The notes: generated by a model from the letters alone, not told the origin. A stretch of 64,000 bases of DNA from VRUE01 sp963695835 (GCA_963695835.1 CAVOHR010000001.1:434001-498000), one strand, 5' to 3'. Positions 1-7,885 are shown, numbered from the stretch's first letter. Numbers and translations: made by a program.

Positions 1-1
1 G

Positions 2-547
2 CTGGCGAGCCGGCGCGGCAAAGCGCTGCTCGTCGTCGCCGTCCTGCTGCCGCTCTGGTCGAGCTACCTGGTCAAGGTCTACTCCTGGCGGACGATGCTC
101 TCCGCCGACGGGGTGCTGAACTGGGCGCTGGCGCCGCTCGGCCTGCACGGCCCGGGCTTCGGCAACGTCGCCGTCTGGCTGGTCATGAGCTACCTCTGGC
201 TGCCCTACATGATCCTGCCGATCTACGCCGGCCTGGAGCGGATCCCGGACTCGCTGATCAGCGCCTCCGAGGACCTCGGCGCCGCGCCGTTCACCACCTT
301 TCGCCGGGTGATCCTGCCGCTCGCCTTCCCGGCGGTGGTCGCCGGCTCGATCTTCACCTTCTCGCTCACCCTCGGCGACTACATCACGCCGCGGCTGGTC
401 TCCAACAACCAGTTCATCGGCAACGTCGTCTTCAACAACATCGTCAACAACCTGCCGCTGGCCTCGGCCTTCGCCCTGGTGCCGATCATGGTGATGATCG
501 CCTACCTGCTGGTCGCCCGCAAGCTGGGCGCCTTCGAGCACATCTGA
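2..547 (+). CDS. potB: ABC transporter permease, PotB-like (5' partial)
   Basis: Inner-membrane subunit of a polyamine-type (spermidine/putrescine or related) ABC importer. The frame is open from the first bases of the window, so the start codon lies upstream; the part seen is the C-terminal two thirds. Hydrophobic segments alternate with the motif ASEDLGAAPFTTFRRVILP, which is the EAA loop that contacts the ATPase, followed by the family-typical TLGDYITPRLVS stretch. It ends 31 bp before a second permease gene on the same strand, the usual potB-potC order. The ATPase and binding-protein genes are presumably upstream, outside the window. Substrate assignment is by family resemblance only. Confidence 0.88.
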   Translation: MASRRGKALLVVAVLLPLWSSYLVKVYSWRTMLSADGVLNWALAPLGLHGPGFGNVAVWLVMSYLWLPYMILPIYAGLERIPDSLISASEDLGAAPFTTFRRVILPLAFPAVVAGSIFTFSLTLGDYITPRLVSNNQFIGNVVFNNIVNNLPLASAFALVPIMVMIAYLLVARKLGAFEHI

Positions 548-578
548 TGGCCGGCGCCTCGACACACCCGGTGGTCGC

Positions 579-1448
579 GTGAGGCTCTCCCGCCGCTCGG
601 CGCTGCTGCTCCGCCTCGCGGTGGCGGTCGGCCTCGCCTTCATCTACATCCCGCTGATCGTGATCGCCATCTATGCCTTCAACGCGAGCAACGTCCTGCA
701 GTGGCCCCCGCCCGGGCTGACCCTGGACTGGTTCCCGAAGGCGATCGAAGACGAATTCGCCCGCGAAGCCCTGCTCACCTCGCTCAAGGCGGGCCTGGCG
801 GCGACCGCGATCGCCCTCGTCCTCGGCACCCTCGCCTCGCTGGCCGTCGCCCGCCACCGCTTCTTCGGCCGCGAGACCGTCTCCTTCCTGGTGATCCTGC
901 CGATCGCCCTGCCGGGGATCGTCACCGGCGTCGCGATCAGCAACACCTTCACCCAGGTGCTCGGCGTCAGCCTCGGCCTGCTGACCGTGATCATCGGCCA
1001 CGCCACCTTCTGCATCGTCGTCGTCTACAACAACGTCGTCGCCCGCCTGCGCCGCGTCTCGACCTCCTTCGAGGAGGCCTCGGCCGACCTCGGCGCCCAC
1101 ACCTGGCAGACCTTCCGCTACGTCACCCTGCCCAACCTGAAGACCGCGCTCGCTGCCGGCGCGCTGCTCGCCTTCGCGCTCTCCTTCGACGAGATCATCG
1201 TCACCACGTTCACGATCGGGGCGGGGCGGGAAACGCTGCCGATCTGGATCTTCCGCAACCTCTTCCGCCCGAACCAGCTGCCGATCGTCAACGTCGTCGC
1301 CGTCCTCGTCGTGCTGATCTCGATCGTCCCGGTCTACCTCGCCCACCGGCTGACCCGGGAGGAAGGCGGGCCCGCAGCCGGCCGCGGCGTCCGCGGCGGC
1401 CGGATCGAGGGCGGCGGCGTCGAGACCGAGGCGACGGCCGTCCCATAG
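579..1448 (+). CDS. potC: ABC transporter permease, PotC-like
   Basis: Second membrane subunit of the polyamine-type importer, 289 aa, normal length for PotC. About six membrane helices are visible, the first at residues 12-35. The EAA loop is EEASADLGAHTWQTFRYVTLP (around 165-185) and is followed by FALSFDEIIVTTFTIG, typical of PotC. The start is GTG at 579, because no in-frame start nearer the potB stop fits the conserved N-terminus. The last 30 residues are a Gly/Arg-rich tail beyond the usual PotC end. The stop codon falls in the terminal inverted repeat of a P1 element, so the tail may reflect that repeat landing at the gene's end. Confidence 0.9.
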   Translation: MRLSRRSALLLRLAVAVGLAFIYIPLIVIAIYAFNASNVLQWPPPGLTLDWFPKAIEDEFAREALLTSLKAGLAATAIALVLGTLASLAVARHRFFGRETVSFLVILPIALPGIVTGVAISNTFTQVLGVSLGLLTVIIGHATFCIVVVYNNVVARLRRVSTSFEEASADLGAHTWQTFRYVTLPNLKTALAAGALLAFALSFDEIIVTTFTIGAGRETLPIWIFRNLFRPNQLPIVNVVAVLVVLISIVPVYLAHRLTREEGGPAAGRGVRGGRIEGGGVETEATAVP

Positions 1449-1485
1449 AGCCCATCCCGGTAGGGGTGGAACGTCTTGTACTTTT
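1447..1485. repeat. Left arm of interrupted P1 element
   Basis: The 20 bp at 1447-1466 (AGAGCCCATCCCGGTAGGGG) are an exact inverted match to 5925-5944. The sequence then continues as in the complete P1 copy at 10233-10345 (read on the minus strand) up to GTACTTTTT, where similarity stops abruptly. It resumes at 5865 with TTTTTCCGCGG. The two arms therefore make one P1 copy of about 114 nt split by the accessory insert. Confidence 0.85.
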
Positions 1486-1616
1486 TGGCAACTAGGTAGG
1501 CAGAGCACGTACATTTCTGGCCCACTTCCGGCCTAGCCTTTCCGTCGTCAACCGAGAAGCGGCCGGGGCACCGCTGGAACGGCCCCCGGCCCGGCACAGG
1601 AAAGGTGGCCTTTCCC

Positions 1617-1907
1617 ATGCAGCACAAGGCTAATGGCGTGCGCCCAAAGCGCTCCAATCACGCTCAGGACGTAAAGGACCAGGGGATCGTGCTGATGCAC
1701 GTCCTGGCGCTCCACCCAACGAATCTGATCGTCCCGGACCTCGTACGGGAGATCACCAGCGGCTCTGACGAGTTCGCCGAGGGCGACTCGGTAGAGCGAG
1801 CGATCAGGGACCTAACCGGAGTGGGGCTGCTTCACTGCCCCGGCGGCTTAGTCGTGCCGACGCGGGCGGCACTGCGGTTCATCGAGATTCTGAATGGGGG
1901 TGCCTGA
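1617..1907 (+). CDS. Small winged-helix-like hypothetical protein
   Basis: 96 aa, not recognised as a named family. The predicted pattern (residues 15-90) is helix-rich, with the segment SVERAIRDLTGVGLLHCPGGLVVPTRAALRF at the C-terminus resembling the last helix and beta-wing of winged-helix regulators, where a two-strand wing follows the recognition helix. ATG at 1617 is chosen because AGGAAAGG lies 11 nt upstream; a GTG at 1605 would overlap that site. It ends two bases before the stop of the converging RelE-like gene. It might regulate the adjacent toxin operon, but nothing in the sequence proves this. Confidence 0.6.
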   Translation: MQHKANGVRPKRSNHAQDVKDQGIVLMHVLALHPTNLIVPDLVREITSGSDEFAEGDSVERAIRDLTGVGLLHCPGGLVVPTRAALRFIEILNGGA

Positions 1908-1909
1908 AC

Positions 1910-2260
1910 TTAATCCCGCGGCGGTCTCGGATCGTCGTAGATGGTCCCGCCTCCTCGACGCTGCTTGGGACCTACCCTAAGGACATAGATGACCTTGATC
2001 TCCAAGTCGACTTCCCAAATGACGCGATACCGATCTCGGCCTACATGGATGCCGTAGCAGCCGCCCCACGGCTCTCGCAGGGCCTCGGCCTTTACCGGCC
2101 AAGGCCCTGACTGGAGACCTTCGAGAAACTTGACTACGTCCTGATAGGCAGCCCTGTTGTTTCCTTTAAGACGCCTAAGGTCTTCCCGCGCAACGGAAGA
2201 CCGCGCTATCCCCCAGCGCCGCTCTTTCCGCTCTCCTCGTCCTCGTCCTCGATGCCCCAG
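1910..2260 (-). CDS. RelE/ParE-superfamily toxin-like protein, start unclear
   Basis: The minus-strand frame encodes a RelE-like fold: an N-terminal helix pair with REDLRRLKG and AAYQDVVKFLEGL, then beta strands with GCYGIHVGRDRYRVIWEV and IKVIYVLRVGPKQRR. The last part matches the R-Y-R-V-x-(Y/W) and late Arg pattern of RelE mRNA interferases. It overlaps the 3' end of the upstream antitoxin-like gene in another frame, as many toxin-antitoxin pairs do. The frame has no ATG, GTG or TTG before the conserved region. The only near-cognate start is CTG at 2258-2260, so it is either initiated unusually, coupled to the upstream gene, or missing its start. Confidence 0.6.
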   Translation of the reverse strand: MGHRGRGRGERKERRWGIARSSVAREDLRRLKGNNRAAYQDVVKFLEGLQSGPWPVKAEALREPWGGCYGIHVGRDRYRVIWEVDLEIKVIYVLRVGPKQRRGGGTIYDDPRPPRD

Positions 2261-2487
2261 TGGACCTCTCCTTCTTTCACTTGCTGGCGAGACTTCGCAA
2301 GCCTTGCCGCATCTTTGGGGTCAGAATTAATCCCATCGGAGATGGGAGCGTTTCCGCGAGAAAGGCGAAAGAAATCAGAACGCGACCAGCCCTCCTCACG
2401 CTCTAGCTGTCGCTCGCGCAGCAGGCGCCCTTGGCGCGTAGCCACTTGCGATTTGTCTGATTCAAGTTCGCCCGTTGGCCAGTTCAT
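2206..2487 (-). CDS. Putative antitoxin partner of RelE-like gene
   Basis: 93 aa, strongly charged. The N-terminal half contains RQLEREEGWSRSDFFRLSR, reminiscent of the helix of ribbon-helix-helix antitoxins (usual pattern SRSEFIR), and the C-terminal third is acidic (EDEDEE). It starts at ATG 2487, with AGGAAGGGGG upstream, 19 bp after the preceding minus-strand gene, and runs into the RelE-like frame. Position directly upstream of and overlapping a RelE-like toxin is the main argument for an antitoxin role. Sequence resemblance alone is weak. Confidence 0.5.
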   Translation of the reverse strand: MNWPTGELESDKSQVATRQGRLLRERQLEREEGWSRSDFFRLSRGNAPISDGINSDPKDAARLAKSRQQVKEGEVHWGIEDEDEESGKSGAGG

Positions 2488-2506
2488 TCTTCGGAACCCC
2501 CTTCCT

Positions 2507-3178
2507 CTATGGGAATAGCTTTGCTGAAAACTTTTGAAGATCGTTTTGCACGAATGCGCAGGCTATTTTGACCTGTTCCTCGATTACGTCAAGGTCAGAG
2601 CCTGGGCGAGGAGGCTCGGGGTCACGGAACATCATCCCCGCGAACAGGCTCAGCGAGTTGCCCCCGGGGTTGGGGTCTATTGCCGCGTGCCACCCGACAT
2701 TCTCGGTGCTGCCGTCTAGTTTCAGGCCCGCTCCCGAGAGTCCCGGCAGCGCTTCCCGATCCTCCGATTTGATGCTCCGCAAGAGCCTTTTTTGGACGAC
2801 ATCAGCGATGTTGCGTCGTCCTACCTCGGGGACCTCAGCAAAGACTCTGATCTCCTCTGCGTAAAAGGCAACACGGCGTTGGGGGGAGACTGCCCTAGAG
2901 CCATCGAGCAGTTTCCGAATATGAGCATGCAAATGCTCGTGGTGAGGAAAGCCAAAGCAACGGATTCTGAGCGTCGAGCCGTTCAGGTCATACGTCCAGT
3001 ACTCCCCTTGAAAGGTGGCGCCAGAAGGACGCAGTTCGCACGAGGTAAACAGCTCGTCCTCATTGAGGTGCCCGAATAGCTGGCTCAAAATGCCATCAGC
3101 AATATCGCCAGCCGGGGGCCAGAGATTTGCTTCAACAACAACTCGTTTGAATGAGAAATGCTCGTATTTCAGCGCCAT
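2507..3178 (-). CDS. Hypothetical protein in accessory insert
   Basis: 223 aa, no family recognised. Start at ATG 3178 is supported by a strong ribosome-binding site (GGAGAGGAGG) a few bases upstream; the open frame upstream of it only reads through the transposase gene in the wrong frame. The protein begins MALKYEHFSFKRVVVEANLW, is mixed alpha/beta, has a His-rich patch HHEHLHAHI around residues 80-90, and ends with a helical VIEEQVKIACAFVQNDLQKF. It is followed after 19 bp by the antitoxin-like gene, suggesting one transcript. It could be a third component of the toxin locus or an independent passenger. Confidence 0.65.
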   Translation of the reverse strand: MALKYEHFSFKRVVVEANLWPPAGDIADGILSQLFGHLNEDELFTSCELRPSGATFQGEYWTYDLNGSTLRIRCFGFPHHEHLHAHIRKLLDGSRAVSPQRRVAFYAEEIRVFAEVPEVGRRNIADVVQKRLLRSIKSEDREALPGLSGAGLKLDGSTENVGWHAAIDPNPGGNSLSLFAGMMFRDPEPPRPGSDLDVIEEQVKIACAFVQNDLQKFSAKLFP

Positions 3179-3377
3179 CAGGGCCTCCTCTCCTAGGGAG
3201 AAGTCTATAGCCGATCCCTGTCGGCTCCGGCCGTCAGTAGCATTGGGAAAGTGAGCCCAAGCCGCAAGCGCCCGGAAAAACGTGGCCCGGTGCCGCCCGG
3301 ACGCGACGTGAAGCAAGACCCCGACCACTCGGAGGCCGACTTCTTCCGCGATCTGAAAAAGGCGACCTCGGACAAGG

Positions 3378-4319
3378 CTAGGAAGAGGCTCCGGCTCCCC
3401 GGCGCTGGACGCGACTGAGCATCGCCCAGAACATCGGCTGATCCGAATTGCGGCGGTTGTAGCGGAAGGCGTACTCGTCCACGTAGTTCTGGAGGTACTC
3501 GGCGCTGATTGCGTGGTAGACGCCCCGGACCCCGTTCTTGAACAGGCCGAAGAAGCCCTCGATCGTGTTCGTGTAGTTGTCGCCTTCGACGTAGATTTTG
3601 GAGCGATGCCGGATACGGCAGTGGCTCTTGTATTCGCGCCCGATGGCTTTGTAGGCATGCCACTCGTCGGTGAAGATCATCGACTCCGGCATGACGAACT
3701 CCTTGACGACCTTGGAGAGGGTCGAATGCGTAGCGTCGCCCACGACGCGGGTGCGAATCTCGCCGCCGCGCTCGACCATGCCGACGACGCTCGGCCGGTA
3801 CTTGCGACGTAGGTGGCCGCGCTTGTTGCGCTTCTCTGCCGCGCGCGGCTTGCCGCCGTAGAAGGTCTCGTCAATCTCAACCTTGCCGCTCAGCGGCCCC
3901 TCGCCGTCGTCGGAGAGCAGCGTCCGGATCTGCTTGAACATCCGATGCGCGGTCTTGTAGGTCACGCCGATTTCGCGCTCTAGCTGCTTGGCGCTGATCC
4001 CGCAGCGCGTCGAGGACATCAGGTAGATCGCGTAGAACCAAAGCTGGAGGCTCACCGTCGACTTGTGGAAGATGGTGCCGGCAGTTGGGTAGACGTGGTT
4101 GCCGCAGAACTGGCAGCTATACGCCGAGCGCCCCGTGATCCGGTGGAACTTGCTCGCCTTGCCGCACTTGGGGCACTCCGTCCCGTCCGGGAAGAAGCGC
4201 TCTTTCAGGTACTCCAGGCAGGCGTCGTTGTCGGGGAACAGCTCCATGAACCGCGAGTAGGTCATCTGACTTTCGCTCGACGGCGACGGCGCTACTGAGT
4301 TGCGGTTCCTCGCTGCCAT
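3378..4319 (-). CDS. IS1595-family (ISXO2-like) transposase
   Basis: 313 aa DDE-type transposase. An N-terminal zinc ribbon has C49/C52 and C69/C72 (CPKC...CQFC). A helix-turn-helix-like segment KQLEREIGVTYKTAHRMFKQIR lies at 111-132. The catalytic core shows D150 (VEIDETFYGG), D218 (IFTDEWHAY) and N251 (NTIEGFFGLFK), matching the D-D-N arrangement of the IS1595 family. Length is normal and no internal stop is seen, so it may be active. ATG 4319 is preferred over 4349 because the bases between contain a TATCAT-like -10 element. It is divergent from the methyltransferase gene, sharing a 98-bp control region. Confidence 0.9.
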   Translation of the reverse strand: MAARNRNSVAPSPSSESQMTYSRFMELFPDNDACLEYLKERFFPDGTECPKCGKASKFHRITGRSAYSCQFCGNHVYPTAGTIFHKSTVSLQLWFYAIYLMSSTRCGISAKQLEREIGVTYKTAHRMFKQIRTLLSDDGEGPLSGKVEIDETFYGGKPRAAEKRNKRGHLRRKYRPSVVGMVERGGEIRTRVVGDATHSTLSKVVKEFVMPESMIFTDEWHAYKAIGREYKSHCRIRHRSKIYVEGDNYTNTIEGFFGLFKNGVRGVYHAISAEYLQNYVDEYAFRYNRRNSDQPMFWAMLSRVQRRGAGASS

Positions 4320-4417
4320 TCCCACAATGATACCAGATACACGTAACATGCGTCGGGTTCATCCCTTTTTGGGCATCCGGTACGGCAAGAGTCATTTCAA
4401 GGTAAAGGAGCGGGTTC

Positions 4418-5845
4418 GTGCCAACCGATGTCTCTGTCGTGCAACCAGTCGGCTACCTAGAGACGGGCGTCCTCTATTGCGACGACAACCTTGAACGACT
4501 GACGCAGTTTCCATCTGACTGCGTCGATCTGGTCTATCTCGACCCGCCCTTCTTCTCCAATCGAAACTACGAAGTCATCTGGGGCGACGAGGCCGAGGTC
4601 CGATCCTTTGAGGACCGATGGGACGGGGGCATCAATCACTACATCGCTTGGATGAAGGAGCGGATGATCGAGGTCCACCGGGTCCTCAAGGACACCGGCT
4701 CGGTCTACCTGCATTGCGACTGGCACGCCTCGCATTACCTCAAGGTGATGATGGACGATGTCTTCGCTGCCGGAGAACTTCAGAACGAGGTCGTCTGGTA
4801 CTACCGAGGCGCTGGCGTTTCGCCCCGGCGCTGGGGCCGTCGCCACGACACGATCCTCTTCTACACCAAAGGCAAGGACGAGTGGACCTTCAACCCCGAC
4901 CCCGTCCGAGGCGAGTATGCGGAGGCGACCAAGGAGCGCTTCAAGCACTACATCGGAAATGTGCGGAAAGGGGGCGACTTCGGCGAGCAGAGCCTCAATC
5001 CCGAGGGTAAGCACCCCGACGACGTTTGGGAGATCTCCATCGTGGCTCCATCGGCCAAGGCCCGTCTCGGCTATCCGACCCAGAAGCCCGAGGAGCTTCT
5101 TGAGCGGATCATCCTTGCGTCATCCAGCCCGGACGACATCGTTTTGGACCCATTCGCCGGATGCGGGACGACCCAGGTTGTCGCTGAGCGTCTCGGCCGT
5201 CAATGGATTGGGATCGATATCAGCCCGACCGCAGTCAATCTCATGCGTCGTCGCCTCTTGACTGCGACGAATGGGGTGGCCGACGTGAAGCTCATCGGGA
5301 TGCCGACCAGCGAGGCCGACCTCAAGACGCTCAAGCCCTTCGAGTTCCAAAACTGGGTCATGCAACAAACGAGCGCGGCCGCGTCTCCTCGCAAATCGGG
5401 GGATATGGGCATCGATGGGCTTTCGTTCATGTACCACGAGCCAATCCAGGTCAAGCAGTCCGAGAGCGTCGGACGCAACGTCGTTGACAACTTCGAGACG
5501 GCCGTCGAGCGGAGCGGCAAGGACACCGGCTACCTCATTGCGTTCAGCTTCACCAAGGGCGCTCGGGAGGAGGCCGCTCGCGCCAAGGCGGCTGGGAAGG
5601 TCAGCATCGTCTTGATAACGGTCGAGGAGCTGCTTCTCGCGACCAATGCGCTAACCAGGCCCAAGGAGTCGCCGATAGCTGAGGAATTGACTCCCCCGAC
5701 GCCACGGCGCTGGCGTGGTCCGACCCGAGACCATAAACGCCTCCTCGCGGCTCTCGTGGAATCGGCCCATCAGCCGCCCATCGTTGCCCCGAAACGCAAC
5801 GCCAAGCCATCGGGCCAAGACCTCGTGGATAGCGAGCGGGCATAG
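4418..5845 (+). CDS. DNA methyltransferase fused to Mrr-like nuclease domain
   Basis: 475 aa. Residues 15-290 are a beta-class amino-methyltransferase: catalytic motif DPPF at 42-45 precedes the SAM-binding DPFAGCGTT at 244-252, with the usual PTQKPEELLER just before it; the product would be N4-methylcytosine or N6-methyladenine. Residues 305-410 resemble an Mrr/PD-(D/E)XK restriction domain: FEFQNWV, then GIDG (331-334) and QVKQS (344-348) forming the D...QxK active site. The start is GTG 4418 with AAAGGAG 7 nt upstream. A single-chain modifier and cutter would be a compact restriction-modification system. Alternatively the nuclease-like domain may only recognise DNA. No separate specificity gene is seen. 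Confidence 0.85.
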   Translation: MPTDVSVVQPVGYLETGVLYCDDNLERLTQFPSDCVDLVYLDPPFFSNRNYEVIWGDEAEVRSFEDRWDGGINHYIAWMKERMIEVHRVLKDTGSVYLHCDWHASHYLKVMMDDVFAAGELQNEVVWYYRGAGVSPRRWGRRHDTILFYTKGKDEWTFNPDPVRGEYAEATKERFKHYIGNVRKGGDFGEQSLNPEGKHPDDVWEISIVAPSAKARLGYPTQKPEELLERIILASSSPDDIVLDPFAGCGTTQVVAERLGRQWIGIDISPTAVNLMRRRLLTATNGVADVKLIGMPTSEADLKTLKPFEFQNWVMQQTSAAASPRKSGDMGIDGLSFMYHEPIQVKQSESVGRNVVDNFETAVERSGKDTGYLIAFSFTKGAREEAARAKAAGKVSIVLITVEELLLATNALTRPKESPIAEELTPPTPRRWRGPTRDHKRLLAALVESAHQPPIVAPKRNAKPSGQDLVDSERA

Positions 5846-5864
5846 GCTTCACGCCTGTACGTGC

Positions 5865-5944
5865 TTTTTCCGCGGCGACGTTGGCGGACAGCCGCCCACT
5901 GTCTTCGGAAAAAGTTAAGTGGAACCCCTACCGGGATGGGCTCT
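5865..5944. repeat. Right arm of interrupted P1 element
   Basis: Starting at TTTTTCCGCGG, this stretch matches the rest of the complete P1 element (minus-strand reading of 10233-10345) through GTCTTCGG and AAAGTTAAGTGGA to its end. The terminal 20 bp at 5925-5944 are an exact inverted copy of 1447-1466. Confidence 0.85.
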
Positions 5945-5949
5945 GAGCG

Positions 5950-6591
5950 CTACCGGCGGGCGAGGCGCTCGGCTTCCTCGGCGCCGACGTAGGGCGCCAG
6001 GGTCAGCTCGACCAGGTCGGGCAGCAGCTCCTCCAGCTTCTCCGCCCGCCCGGCGCTGATTTCCCGCACGATCAGCGAGACGACGCCGCCGACCAGGGTC
6101 TCCTCGGTCGCCGCGGGCAGCGGCCGGGCGCCGGCGTGCTCGGGCCGGCCCGCCTTGAGGATCTCGACCAGGCTCTGCATCGAGGCGCGGTGGCGGGCGG
6201 CGATCTCCCCGCCCGCGGCGATCGGCTCGATCATGCAGAGGCGGGCCAGCTCCGGCTCGCCGGCGAGGAAGCGCAGCATCGTCGCCAGCGCCGCGCGGAC
6301 CTTCTGCGGCCAGTCCTCGAAGGACTCGGCGGCGGCCCGCATCGAGGCCGCGATGTGCTCGGCGACCATCTCGTAGGCGGCGAGGAAGCAGGCTTCCTTG
6401 TCGGCGAAGTGCTCGTAGAAGGTGCGGCGCGAGACCGAGGCCGCTTTGGTGATGTGGGCGACCGTGGTGGCGTTGTAGCCGTGCTCGGCGACGGTGTCGA
6501 CCAGCGCGGTGACGATCCGCTCGCGCTGGTTCTGCTCGATGAACTCACGCGGCAGGCCGTGCCGCCCGGCGGGAAGTCGCGGTGAGGCCAC
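5950..6591 (-). CDS. TetR/AcrR family transcriptional regulator
   Basis: 213 aa. Residues 20-66 form the TetR helix-turn-helix: RERIVTALVDTVAEHGYNATTVAHITKAASVSRRTFYEHFADKE, with the recognition-helix signature SRRTFYEHF. The rest is the all-helical ligand and dimer domain, ending LPDLVELTLAPYVG, a tail nearly identical in style to the gene at 7128. It lies in a minus-strand run with two other TetR-type genes and probably arose by local duplication. Ligand and target genes are unknown. Confidence 0.9.
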   Translation of the reverse strand: MASPRLPAGRHGLPREFIEQNQRERIVTALVDTVAEHGYNATTVAHITKAASVSRRTFYEHFADKEACFLAAYEMVAEHIAASMRAAAESFEDWPQKVRAALATMLRFLAGEPELARLCMIEPIAAGGEIAARHRASMQSLVEILKAGRPEHAGARPLPAATEETLVGGVVSLIVREISAGRAEKLEELLPDLVELTLAPYVGAEEAERLARR

Positions 6592-6613
6592 GGGGCGACG
6601 ATACCCGAGGGGC

Positions 6614-7078
6614 TCACCTCAACGGCTGCACCGCCAGCTCGTCCTCGGCGGTGCGCGATCCGAGGTAGGGCATCACCGCCATGTAGACGAGCTCGGGGAG
6701 GAATTCCTCGCCGCGCTCGATCGAGCCGGCGGCGATCTTGGCGAGCAGGGCGCTGTAGACGGCGCCGGCGGCGATCTCGGCGGTGCAACCCGACATCGCG
6801 CCGGGCCGCTCGCCGTCTCCCCGGCCGCCGTCGAGCAACTCGGCGAGGCCGCTGAGGATGCGGCCGCGGCGCCGCACCGAGCCGCCGTCGCCGCCGGCGG
6901 CCTCCTCGAGCAGCAGCCGCGCCCGCGCCGGATCCTCGCGGAAGTAGCGCATCGCCGCCCAGCCGGCCGCCCAGATCCCGTCGTGCCAGCCCGGCGGGCC
7001 GGCGAAGGCCGCCCTCACCCGGCCGCAGAGCTCCGCCATCGCCTCCTCGTCGAGGTCGCGTCTGCGCGGCGCGCTCAC
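6614..7078 (-). CDS. TetR C-terminal-like protein lacking DNA-binding domain
   Basis: 154 aa. The whole length aligns by eye with the ligand/dimerisation half of its TetR neighbours: helices like FREDPARARLLLEEAAGG, SALLAKIAAGSIERGEEFLPELVYMAVMPYLG, the last matching the LPDLVELTLAPYVG of the gene at 5950. No helix-turn-helix or TFYEHF motif precedes it, and ATG 7078 is the only reasonable start. It could be a relic of a TetR gene that lost its 5' part or a heterodimerising modulator of the flanking regulators. Genes lie 22 and 49 bp away on the same strand. Confidence 0.7.
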   Translation of the reverse strand: MSAPRRRDLDEEAMAELCGRVRAAFAGPPGWHDGIWAAGWAAMRYFREDPARARLLLEEAAGGDGGSVRRRGRILSGLAELLDGGRGDGERPGAMSGCTAEIAAGAVYSALLAKIAAGSIERGEEFLPELVYMAVMPYLGSRTAEDELAVQPLR

Positions 7079-7127
7079 ATCGCCCCGGCCCGGCTCCCCG
7101 CGCTTACGTTCGCCCCCCGGCCGACCA

Positions 7128-7814
7128 CTACGCCGCGGCCCGCGCCTGGGCGGCCTCCGCGGCCCGCGCCGCCTCGACCTCCCCGACGTACGGCGTCAGC
7201 GTCACCTGCAGCATCTCCGGCAGCAGCCCCTTCAGCTCGTCGGCCTGGCCGGACACCAACCGCTGGTGGACCAGCCAGGCGAGGCCGCCGGCGATCGCCG
7301 GCTCGAGTCCCTCGGGCAGCCGGCTCGCCCGCGGGTTGAGCGCCCGCCCCTCGCGCAGCTTCGGCGCCACCTGCTCGAGCATGCCCTGGTAGCGGGCGAG
7401 CGCCGCGGCTCCCGCCGCCTGCGACTCGACCAGGCAGAGCTTGGCGCGGGCCGGCTCGGCGGCGACCATCTCGAGCAGGACCTCGAGGCCGGAGGCGATC
7501 TGCTCCGGCCAGGGCCGCTCCTCGTCGATCAGCTCGGCGAGCACCTGCGCCGCCGCCGCGACGCTCTCGTCGAAGGCGGCGAGGAAGCACTCCTCCTTGC
7601 TCGCGAAGTGCTCGTAGAAGGTGACCAGGGCGACCCGCGCGGTCTTCGCGATCAGCTCGATCGTCATCTTCTGGTAGCCGCGCTCGGCGACCAGCTCGGC
7701 GGTCGCCAGCAGCATCCGCTCGCGCTGGTTCTGGGTGACGAAGTCGCGCGGGATCAGATGGCGGCCCGGCGGCAGCTTCGAGAGGCGCTCCGAGATCGAC
7801 CGGGAGTCGGCCAT
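7128..7814 (-). CDS. TetR/AcrR family transcriptional regulator
   Basis: 228 aa. The N-terminus LPPGRHLIPRDFVTQNQRERML mirrors the gene at 5950 (LPAGRHGLPREFIEQNQRERIV), so the two are paralogues. The helix-turn-helix region ends VALVTFYEHFASKEE. The ATG at 7814 is chosen because this paralogue alignment begins just after it, while the upstream extension is AT-rich control sequence. It is divergent from the TetR gene at 7926 across a 111-bp region with two inverted repeats, a layout typical of autoregulation. Confidence 0.88.
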   Translation of the reverse strand: MADSRSISERLSKLPPGRHLIPRDFVTQNQRERMLLATAELVAERGYQKMTIELIAKTARVALVTFYEHFASKEECFLAAFDESVAAAAQVLAELIDEERPWPEQIASGLEVLLEMVAAEPARAKLCLVESQAAGAAALARYQGMLEQVAPKLREGRALNPRASRLPEGLEPAIAGGLAWLVHQRLVSGQADELKGLLPEMLQVTLTPYVGEVEAARAAEAAQARAAA

Positions 7815-7835
7815 GCCAGAAAGGTACCAAAACAT

Positions 7836-7885
7836 ACATCTGATGTCTACCCCCCTTTTCTCCAAAAATATGGCCCTTTTGGCCA
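7836..7885. promoter_or_regulatory. Candidate TetR operators between divergent regulators
   Basis: The AT-richer gap between two divergent TetR genes holds two inverted repeats: ACATC-T-GATGT at 7836-7846 and TGGCC-CTTTT-GGCCA at 7871-7885. TetR proteins commonly bind such dyads over their own promoters. Assignment is by position only. Confidence 0.35.

Larger units (their letters stand above)
1486..5864. mobile_element. Accessory insert with IS1595-type transposase and passengers
   Basis: About 4.4 kb of visibly lower GC than its surroundings lies inside a P1 repeat. It carries a divergent pair (transposase on minus, methyltransferase-nuclease on plus), a minus-strand run of an unknown gene, an antitoxin-like gene and a RelE-like toxin, and a small plus-strand gene. 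The TTTTT run of P1 occurs on both sides (1481-1485 and 5865-5869), consistent with a 5-bp target duplication. A 9-bp inverted match GCACGTACA lies at 1505-1513 and 5856-5864, so the element's true left end may be 1505. IS1595-family elements are known sometimes to carry passenger genes; that this is one unit is inference. Confidence 0.65.

Noticed and set aside
2507..3658. Long version (383 codons) of the hypothetical gene in the insert
   Set aside because: Its first 150 codons read through the end of the transposase in the wrong frame; the strong ribosome-binding site before 3178 fixes a shorter gene.
1505..5864. GCACGTACA inverted match as definite insertion-sequence termini
   Set aside because: Nine bases only, and no matching target duplication directly outside them; kept as a possibility in the mobile-element entry but not called as ends.
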